A DNA stretch of 6,282 nucleotides from Planctomycetota bacterium. Lineage in GTDB: Bacteria > Planctomycetota > Planctomycetia > Gemmatales > Gemmataceae. Position 1 is the stretch's first letter, and each line of letters starts with the position of its first letter. The stretch covers positions 1 through 6,282 of the forward strand of contig JAGWVO010000217.1 of assembly GCA_018970845.1 (NCBI GenBank). Reading direction: 5' to 3'. The position numbers and the translations under genes are program-made. The notes beneath the pieces are model-generated. The model saw only the letters and a list, made by a program, of their open reading frames with translations, was not told the origin of the DNA and ran no database searches. This document shows, in pieces, positions 1 to 4,959 of the stretch.

Positions 1-121
1 GGCGGCATCGGCACCATGACTTGCAGCGGGGCCCAGTAGGCCTGAAGCAGCGTGAGCAGTCCTATAAGCGCCGCCATGACCACGCTCGGCACGATCACCG
101 CGCGGAAGATGTCGGCCTCGC
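1..121. repeat. Direct repeat copy A (121 bp, exact), duplicate of permease gene 3' end
   Basis: Bases 1-121 are identical, base for base and in the same orientation, to 1516-1636. The first mismatch on the right is 122 (A) against 1637 (G). On the left the repeat is cut by the window edge, so its true length may be greater. It encodes the last membrane helix of the permease on the minus strand and here forms the 3' part of the zinc-ribbon ORF. Confidence 0.97.
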
Positions 122-173
122 AGCAAAACTTCGCCGTCGACTCAACATCGTTGCCACATTCGGGACAGAACAT
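1..173 (-). CDS. Chimeric zinc-ribbon / lactate-permease C-terminus ORF (partial, runs off left edge)
   Basis: An ATG at 173-171 opens a frame of 57 codons that is still open at the window edge. Residues 1-18 look like the start of a small zinc-ribbon protein (MFCPECGNDVESTAKFCC), with one CxxC pair at Cys3/Cys6 and a further Cys17. In such ribbons the second pair would be Cys17-x-x-Cys, but residue 20 is Ala because the sequence switches at residue 19 (Glu) to the last transmembrane helix and tail of the neighbouring LldP permease (its residues 548-586). The switch is the edge of an exact 121-base repeat and keeps the permease reading frame. If the repeat continued left of base 1, the ORF would end about three codons later. 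The zinc-binding site therefore looks broken. This is either a true fusion/pseudogene or an assembly chimera. The start has only a weak ribosome-binding site. Function unknown. Confidence 0.45.
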   Translation of the reverse strand, partial: MFCPECGNDVESTAKFCCEADIFRAVIVPSVVMAALIGLLTLLQAYWAPLQVMVPMP

Positions 174-364
174 GCTTTTGGCTCGACCGTTTGAAAGATT
201 AGTCTGATCATAGCCGTCAGCCGATAACCGGCCAATCACGCTAACAACCAATTCCCACTATTTGTCATCCGCCAATGGCGCGAGTTCGGAATCCCATTCC
301 AAAACCAAACCAATTCAACCCAAAACCAACACCACAAATAGCAATAATAATATATCAAACAAAA
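174..364. other. AT-rich intergenic gap with A/C-biased tract
   Basis: No credible gene lies here. The stretch from about 297 to 361 is strongly strand-biased: nearly all A and C on the plus strand, hence T and G on the transcribed minus strand, directly downstream of the FGE-like gene's stop. It contains imperfect repeats of CCAAAACCAA (299 and 320 regions) and a small inverted repeat, GGAAT-CCC-ATTCC, at 288-300. No GC-rich hairpin followed by a T-run is seen, so a Rho-independent terminator cannot be called. The composition contrasts sharply with the GC-rich genes at 1506-6282. Confidence 0.6.
207..235 (-). promoter_or_regulatory. Possible sigma70-type promoter for the zinc-ribbon ORF
   Basis: On the minus strand a -35-like TTGGCC (235-230) and a -10-like TATGAT (212-207, five of six consensus bases) are separated by 17 bases. 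They would start transcription near base 200, about 27 bases before the ATG at 173. The -35 match is mediocre, and AT-rich gaps produce such pairs by chance. Confidence 0.3.
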
Positions 365-1390
365 TCAGAAGTCCAGGGGGAGCAAAACCCGGAAACCGTA
401 GTTGTTGCGGCGGTAGCTAGGATAGAGCCTGCCGCGGTAAGCGGCGCGGCAGGCCATGGCGAAGAAGCTCCAGGACCCGCCCCGCAGAACGCGAGCTTCC
501 CCCGATATCGCACCTTGAGGATCCGTTACTCTGTTATTGCCATAGTCCCCATACCAGTCTGAACACCATTCCCACACATTCCCGTGCATGTCGTAAAGGC
601 CCCAATTATTGGCAGGATAACTGCCGACTGAGCTGGTCTTTCCCAAAGAGGGATATTTAATGGTAGTTCCGTAAGGAACGCTCCCGTCGCAGTTGGCTTG
701 GGTGCCATTCAACTGGCTGCCAAAATGAAATGGCGTTGTTGTCCCCGCCCGGCACGCATACTCCCACCGGGCTTCCGTGGGCAAACGAAATCCTTGCCCC
801 GTCTTTTGTTTCGCCTTCCCGCAAAACGCCATCGCATCATCCCAACTCACATTCTCCACCGGCAATCGCTCACCTTTGAAATCACTCGGATTGTTGCCCA
901 TCACGGCCTGCCATTGCGCCTGCGTGACCGGGTATTTGCCCATGTAAAACGGCTTCGAGATCGTCACCTCGTGCTGGGTCTCGTCATCGAAGCGTTCTTC
1001 TTCAGATTCCGGGCTGCCCATCATGAAGGTGCCCGCAGGAATCTGTTCCAGCTCCAAAAGCTCACCCCCCGGCAATTCCACCGTGTGAGGCGAGGCCAGC
1101 CACAGCCTTTCCAGCTCTCCTCCATGGCCCAGCCAAGGCCCGCTGAACCAGCCACGGCGGGCTCCCACCACCGGATGAAGCCGGCTCGCCGTTTCCTGCC
1201 GCAACAACACCAGATCGCTTCCGTTGAAACTCGCCCTCAAGACTTGGCACATCTCGTGGGCATCCGGCTCGTGAATCCGCTCAAGCCAATCAGCCAGAAT
1301 GAGACGGGGCACAGGATCGTTCACATCCGCACGCGCCCGAGACATCAAATCCATGGCTGTTTCGCTGCCGCAGAACTCGGGAAGGGGCAT
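365..1390 (-). CDS. FGE-sulfatase-domain protein with N-terminal TIGR02996-like domain
   Basis: This is a predicted cytoplasmic protein of 341 residues without a signal peptide. Residues about 9-55 (ARADVNDPVPRLILADWLE region) match the short TIGR02996 'repeat-companion' domain known from Gemmata-like planctomycetes and myxobacteria. Residues about 113-338 form a formylglycine-generating-enzyme-like fold, with hallmarks IPAGTFMMGS, PVTQAQWQAVMG, PVENVSWDDAMAFC, RLPTEARWEYACRAG, GLYDMHGNVWEWCSDWY and RGGSW. True FGE enzymes use two cysteines after RGGS to oxidise a sulfatase cysteine. Here only the second is kept (Cys314), and the first position is Phe309, so oxygen-dependent FGE activity is doubtful and no sulfatase lies nearby. 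Such proteins may instead be ligand-binding or modify other substrates; the role is unknown. The ATG at 1390 is chosen over an upstream in-frame GTG at 1435 because GGAGG sits seven bases before it. The gene follows the permease on the same strand after 115 bases, with no clear terminator between. Confidence 0.9.
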   Translation of the reverse strand: MPLPEFCGSETAMDLMSRARADVNDPVPRLILADWLERIHEPDAHEMCQVLRASFNGSDLVLLRQETASRLHPVVGARRGWFSGPWLGHGGELERLWLASPHTVELPGGELLELEQIPAGTFMMGSPESEEERFDDETQHEVTISKPFYMGKYPVTQAQWQAVMGNNPSDFKGERLPVENVSWDDAMAFCGKAKQKTGQGFRLPTEARWEYACRAGTTTPFHFGSQLNGTQANCDGSVPYGTTIKYPSLGKTSSVGSYPANNWGLYDMHGNVWEWCSDWYGDYGNNRVTDPQGAISGEARVLRGGSWSFFAMACRAAYRGRLYPSYRRNNYGFRVLLPLDF

Positions 1391-1397
1391 GCGAAAA

Positions 1398-1402
1398 CCT
1401 CC
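1398..1402 (-). promoter_or_regulatory. Shine-Dalgarno site deciding the FGE-like gene start
   Basis: GGAGG on the minus strand lies seven bases upstream of the ATG at 1390. It favours this start over the in-frame GTG at 1435, which lacks a comparable site. It is the best ribosome-binding site in the window. Confidence 0.75.
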
Positions 1403-1505
1403 GCTCAAGCCAGCCAGACTCGATAAGGCATCCACATGTTCTTGAGCGTACCGTTAAAGTGGAAGTCCGCGGCTATTGTTTCCCTTGGCCGGCGGGGCGC
1501 GCCAA

Positions 1506-3275
1506 TCACTTCACAGGCGGCATCGGCACCATGACTTGCAGCGGGGCCCAGTAGGCCTGAAGCAGCGTGAGCAGTCCTATAAGCGCCGCCATGACCACGC
1601 TCGGCACGATCACCGCGCGGAAGATGTCGGCCTCGCGGCCCTGCTGGCCCGTGGCCGCCGTGGCCACCACAATTGATTGCGCGTCAATCATCTTGCCCAT
1701 CACCCCGCCGGTGCTGTTGGCGGTGCAGATCAGCACCTGCGCCTGCTCCAGTTCCAAGCCGGGGAACTGCCCCGCGCGATGCAACTCGAGCGCTGTCAGT
1801 TTTTGCAGGCTGCCAAACAGGGCGTTGCTGCCGGCGTCGGTGCCGGTGAGGAACACCCCCAGCCAGCCGAGCATGGCGGCAAACAAGGGGTAGAGGGCGC
1901 CCGTGCTGGCAAAAGCATGCCCCAAAATGGCGTCCATGCCCGCGTGCTTCGTGAGATAACTAAGCCCCAGCATGATGGCGATGGTGGGAATGGGAATCGT
2001 CATCTGCCTTGCGGTGACGGCGCATGTGCGCCGGACATGGCTCCAGCGGGCGCCCAGCACGGGAATCGCCAGCAAAAAGGCGCAAAACACAGGGGTGCCT
2101 GGCGCCGTGGCCCAGCGGAAATCGAAGATGGCCTTCTCAAGGTCATCGGGGTTGGCGCGCATGACTTCGTCGCGTTGAACTCCCAAATGAAGCGGGCCCA
2201 TGGGAATCTTGATCCAGGTGGGGACACCCGCCACGACAGCACCAGCGGCCGTCTGGGATTTTTCCTCCTGCTGCCTCACCATGCCCGCCGCCATCAGGAA
2301 TCCGCTCATGAGCACGAACGGCATCCAGGCCCTTGCCACGGACAATGGCAAGGCATCGTCCCTGGTGCCGTTCAATACGGGTCCGCCATGTCCGCCTCGC
2401 ATCGGTTGGACCATGGGCGGAGGCGTCCAGACGGTCAGGAACAAGGCCGTGGCCACCAGTGAAACAATGCCGCCAGCGATATCGGTCAGCGGATACACCT
2501 CCCCGAAACCCCACAGGTGCGCCGTCGCGCAACAATACTGGCACAAGGCGAACGAGATGCCCGAGACAAGCAAGGCCGGCCAGATCGAAACAATATCGCG
2601 CCACGCGCATGACCGAATGAGCATGACGGCCGGAACGACAACCGAGAAAAACGGCAATTGGTGCCCGGCCATCACGCTGAGGGTGGGGGCATGCAACCCC
2701 GTGACACCGCTGAGGGTGATCAGCGGCATGCTCAGTCCCCCGAATGCCACGGGGGAAGTGTTGGCCAACAGACACAGCACCGCCGCCTCGAAGGCCGGAA
2801 ACCCGAGGCCCACCAGGATGGCGCCGCAAATGGCGACGGGCGTGCCCGAACCCGCCGCCCCCTCGAGGAACGCGCCGAAGCTGAATCCGATCAGAAGGGC
2901 CTGCATCCTGGGATCGGGAGACAGCCGCCCCACCGACTCCCGAACCTTCTCGAAGGCGCCGGTTTCCACCGTCAGGTTGTAGACAAGCATCCCCGCCAGC
3001 ACGGTCCAGCCAATGGGCAGGATTCCAAAGAGCACGCCATGCAGGAACGCCAAGGCGGCAAACTCGGGCGGCATGCGGTGAACCAGCAGGGCGATCAACC
3101 CGGCGGCGGCCACCGCGGCCAGGCCCGCCATCGGGGCCTCCCACCGCCGTGCCACCAGCAGGAAGAACAGCATCGCCACCGGCAACGCCGCCAGAAACAG
3201 TGAAATGGTGGAACTGAGGGGGATTCCCGGAGCGACCAAGGCCACCGGATCAAGGGATTGCAGGTAGGGCGTCAC
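1506..3275 (-). CDS. lldP: L-lactate (or glycolate) permease, LldP family
   Basis: This is an inner-membrane secondary transporter of 589 residues, expected to import L-lactate, D-lactate or glycolate with protons. It matches the LldP/LctP family along its whole length: FGAFLEGAAGSGTPVAI (133-149), NTSPVAFGG (172-180), LGWLGVFLTGTDAGSNALFG (469-488), and NSTGGVMGKMIDAQSI (520-535). About a dozen hydrophobic segments are visible, the last near 553-576. The frame is open far upstream, but that part is antisense to ecfT and non-hydrophobic. The GTG at 3275 is chosen because it places the Asp-Pro pair at residues 9-10, as in E. coli LldP (551 residues) as recalled. An ATG at 3314 would add 13 residues. 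No strong ribosome-binding site precedes either. The family motif usually reads GAAGFGAP, and here Phe is Ser and Ala is Thr, which could affect substrate choice. The gene is divergent from ecfT and its 3' end is duplicated at 1-121. Confidence 0.92.
   Translation of the reverse strand: MTPYLQSLDPVALVAPGIPLSSTISLFLAALPVAMLFFLLVARRWEAPMAGLAAVAAAGLIALLVHRMPPEFAALAFLHGVLFGILPIGWTVLAGMLVYNLTVETGAFEKVRESVGRLSPDPRMQALLIGFSFGAFLEGAAGSGTPVAICGAILVGLGFPAFEAAVLCLLANTSPVAFGGLSMPLITLSGVTGLHAPTLSVMAGHQLPFFSVVVPAVMLIRSCAWRDIVSIWPALLVSGISFALCQYCCATAHLWGFGEVYPLTDIAGGIVSLVATALFLTVWTPPPMVQPMRGGHGGPVLNGTRDDALPLSVARAWMPFVLMSGFLMAAGMVRQQEEKSQTAAGAVVAGVPTWIKIPMGPLHLGVQRDEVMRANPDDLEKAIFDFRWATAPGTPVFCAFLLAIPVLGARWSHVRRTCAVTARQMTIPIPTIAIMLGLSYLTKHAGMDAILGHAFASTGALYPLFAAMLGWLGVFLTGTDAGSNALFGSLQKLTALELHRAGQFPGLELEQAQVLICTANSTGGVMGKMIDAQSIVVATAATGQQGREADIFRAVIVPSVVMAALIGLLTLLQAYWAPLQVMVPMPPVK
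1516..1636. repeat. Direct repeat copy B (121 bp, exact), inside the native permease gene
   Basis: This is the partner of bases 1-121. It lies wholly within the lactate permease gene and stops (leftward) seven bases before that gene's stop codon, only because copy A is cut by the window edge. The surrounding permease frame is intact, so this is the native copy and the one at 1-121 the displaced copy. The unit from one copy to the next is 1515 bases and includes the whole FGE-like gene. Confidence 0.97.
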
Positions 3276-3325
3276 GCGTCGGAACTCGCGAAATGACCAA
3301 GAGGAGGGGCGCATCGGGCGGGCCG

Positions 3326-3353
3326 ATTGTAAGCTGCTGGACGGGGGATGCAA
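3326..3353 (-). promoter_or_regulatory. Possible promoter of the permease gene
   Basis: On the minus strand a -10-like TACAAT (3331-3326, five of six) follows a weak -35-like TTGCAT (3353-3348) after 16 bases. Transcription would begin near 3319, about 44 bases before the GTG at 3275, consistent with that start. The site sits in the 117-base gap between the two divergent genes. No equally good plus-strand promoter for ecfT was found. Confidence 0.35.
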
Positions 3354-3381
3354 CCATCCCGAGGCATTCATGGCCATTGGC

Positions 3382-3385
3382 GAGG
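3382..3385 (+). promoter_or_regulatory. Shine-Dalgarno-like GAGG upstream of ecfT GTG
   Basis: GAGG ends seven bases before the GTG at 3393 and is the reason that start was preferred. The in-frame ATG at 3348 has only a G-run directly abutting it, too close to serve as a ribosome-binding site. Confidence 0.45.
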
Positions 3386-3392
3386 CGCGCGG

Positions 3393-4151
3393 GTGACGGG
3401 ACACGACGGTTGGGCGGCACCGGCTTCCCGCTTCCCGCTGCTGGAAGGCGCCCACCCCACGGCGCGTTGCCTCGCATTCGCGGCCTTGGCCCTTCCCATC
3501 GGGTTGATGGCCAGACTCGACCAGATCGCCGCGATGATACCGCTGGCCGTTGTCGGCCTTTGGATGGCTGGAATCCCCATGGCCTGGCATGGTCCACGCG
3601 GAATGGCCGCCTTGGGTTTCCTTTTTTTGCTGGTGCTTCCCATGCCTTGGATGACGCCCGCGGTCGCGGGCGAGCCTTCGTGGCACGGTGCCACTTGGAG
3701 TGGAACGGAATCGGCCTTGAAGGTGCTTTGCAGGGCCTGGGTCATGCTGGCGTGCGGCTGGATTTGCCTGCTTGGATTGGGCGCCACCGACTGGAGGTCG
3801 GTCTGCGCCGACCTGAGGCTTGGCTCCTCGGTGGCCATGGTGGTGTGGATGTCGGGCCGCTGCCTCTCCGTCATTTCCGGTGAATGGCGCCAGATGAGGG
3901 TGGCGGCGCGGTTGCGCGGGGCGCGACTGGCGGCCAATGGAATGTCGTGGAGGATCATCGGGCTGCTGGTCGGAATGGGGCTGATCCGTTCCTCGGCACG
4001 GGCCGAGAGGATGGGAGTCGCCATCCGGCTGAGAACCGGTGAAAGCCAAGGCAGGATTCCCGGACGGCGTTGGAAAACCAGGGATTCCATGCTGGCTCTC
4101 TCCGCAGCCGCCGCCGGCGGATGGGCGTGCTGGTGGTTGGCCGCGCCGTGA
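3393..4151 (+). CDS. ecfT: ECF transporter transmembrane component EcfT/CbiQ
   Basis: This is the membrane coupling subunit of an energy-coupling-factor transporter, which links ATP hydrolysis by EcfA to a substrate-binding S protein for uptake of vitamins or metals such as cobalt or nickel. The product is 252 residues from the GTG start, or 267 from an ATG at 3348. Hydrophobic segments lie near 24-40, 47-65, 71-90, 111-130, 186-200 and 231-250. The cytoplasmic coupling region carries the two arginine-containing motifs typical of EcfT: VAARLRGAR (170-178) and RAERMGVAIRLRTG (203-216), the second less canonical than the usual ARG-G form. The N-terminal stretch before the first helix has the HPTAR equivalent of the family's HP-x-x-K start (21-25). 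Its stop overlaps the ecfA start by four bases, so the two are probably translationally coupled. No S component is adjacent; the gene upstream is the divergent permease. Confidence 0.82.
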   Translation: MTGHDGWAAPASRFPLLEGAHPTARCLAFAALALPIGLMARLDQIAAMIPLAVVGLWMAGIPMAWHGPRGMAALGFLFLLVLPMPWMTPAVAGEPSWHGATWSGTESALKVLCRAWVMLACGWICLLGLGATDWRSVCADLRLGSSVAMVVWMSGRCLSVISGEWRQMRVAARLRGARLAANGMSWRIIGLLVGMGLIRSSARAERMGVAIRLRTGESQGRIPGRRWKTRDSMLALSAAAAGGWACWWLAAP

Positions 4152-4885
4152 TTGAACTTTCATGCCTGTCGGTGAACCTTCCCGATGGCACTCCGGTGCT
4201 TGGCGAATTGAGCTGGCGCGTGCCGGAGGGTTCGAGGGTCGGCCTCGTGGGGCCCAACGGGGCGGGGAAGACATCCCTCCTTCTGGCATTGTGCGGAGTC
4301 CTCGCGCCCAAGGGTGGAAAAGGCCGGGTCGCGGGACACGACTTGACCGACTCGAAGGGACGCAAGGCCCTTCGGGGTTCGGTGGGTCTTTTGTTTCAGG
4401 ATCCCGATGACCAGCTGCTGGAAGCCAGCGTCGAGGATGATGTTGGCCTCGGTCCCTTGCTGCGCGGGGAATCGGAACCCAGGGCCCGGGAAATCGCCAT
4501 GGCGGCGATGGAACGGGTCGGAATCGCCGGCTGGGCCGGCAAGGTACCGCAACGATTGTCGCTGGGCCAAAAGAAACGGGTGGCCCTGGCCGGCGTATTG
4601 GCCCTCGACCCGAAATTGCTGCTCCTCGATGAACCCACGGCGGGCCTGGATCCGCGTGGAAGAAAGGAATTCATCGAATTGATCAAATGCATCGATAAGA
4701 CGCTGGTCCTGGCCACCCATGACCTTGAGTTGGTGCATGAGCTCTGTCAGGTTGTCGCCCTCATCGACAAGGGAACCATTGTGATCCAAGGCCGTTCGAG
4801 GGAAGTGCTCGCCGACGGCGCGCTGATGGCCTCGCACGGCCTCGAGGTGCCATGGCCCTTGCGCCCTGGTGGCGGGGCGTCTTGA
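4148..4885 (+). CDS. ecfA: ECF transporter ATP-binding subunit EcfA/CbiO
   Basis: This is the cytoplasmic ATPase that drives the EcfT-based uptake complex. The 245-residue protein has all ABC-ATPase motifs in order: Walker A GPNGAGKT (35-42), Q-loop in FQDPDDQ (83-89, a CbiO/EcfA signature), ABC signature LSLGQKKRVALAG (137-149), Walker B LLLLDEP with Asp161/Glu162, D-loop AGLD, and H-loop His191 in LATHD. The signature reads LSLGQ rather than LSGGQ, a variant tolerated in ABC proteins. The GTG at 4148 is preferred: it overlaps the ecfT TGA as GTGA, and the protein then begins right before the first beta strand. The in-frame ATGs at 4070 and 4121 would add up to 26 residues lying inside the ecfT coding sequence. 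Only one ATPase gene is present, so the complex probably uses an EcfA homodimer, as in CbiMNQO-type systems. Confidence 0.92.
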   Translation: MIELSCLSVNLPDGTPVLGELSWRVPEGSRVGLVGPNGAGKTSLLLALCGVLAPKGGKGRVAGHDLTDSKGRKALRGSVGLLFQDPDDQLLEASVEDDVGLGPLLRGESEPRAREIAMAAMERVGIAGWAGKVPQRLSLGQKKRVALAGVLALDPKLLLLDEPTAGLDPRGRKEFIELIKCIDKTLVLATHDLELVHELCQVVALIDKGTIVIQGRSREVLADGALMASHGLEVPWPLRPGGGAS

Positions 4886-4946
4886 AGCCAACCGCCCTCC
4901 CCGAGCCCTAATATGATTGTGTCGCCGCCCCGGCAGGGCCGCGATC

Positions 4947-4950
4947 GAGG
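4947..4950 (+). promoter_or_regulatory. Shine-Dalgarno-like GAGG before the NfeD/ClpP-like gene
   Basis: GAGG lies nine bases before the ATG at 4960. A second GAGG (4954-4957) is only two bases away and too close. Upstream, an AT island around 4909-4917 (TAATATGAT) looks like a -10 element but has no matching -35 at normal spacing, so an independent promoter is uncertain. Confidence 0.45.
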
Positions 4951-4959
4951 ACCGAGGCC

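Noticed and set aside
288..300. Inverted repeat GGAAT-CCC-ATTCC as a terminator or operator
   Set aside because: The stem is only five base pairs with a three-base loop and no adjacent T-run; expected by chance at this length.
275..562. Plus-strand frame of 95 codons in the AT-rich gap and FGE 3' end
   Set aside because: It starts in low-complexity A/C DNA and ends antisense to the FGE domain; no ribosome-binding site or recognisable motif.
698..1426. Plus-strand frame of 242 codons opposite the FGE-like gene
   Set aside because: Arg/His/Pro-rich translation with no recognisable domain, fully antisense to a gene with clear family motifs.
1391..1505. GC-rich palindromic piece (GGCGCGCC, near 1495-1503) as a terminator between the permease and FGE-like genes
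   Set aside because: Stem of only about four base pairs and no T-run after it on the minus strand; not distinguishable from GC-rich background.
1677..2982. Long plus-strand frames antisense to the permease (about 260 codons)
   Set aside because: Low-complexity, charged and Pro-rich translations without family signatures; they mirror the codons of the permease gene.
3276..3392. Riboswitch (cobalamin or TPP) ahead of the ecf genes
   Set aside because: Only 117 bases are available and no conserved box or extended stem pattern was recognised.
3276..4289. Upstream extension of the permease frame (minus strand) to 4289, adding over 300 residues
   Set aside because: The added part is Pro/Arg/His-rich with no hydrophobic helices, is antisense to the well-supported ecfT and ecfA genes, and LldP homologues start at the position chosen. 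GC-rich third positions commonly keep the opposite frame open.
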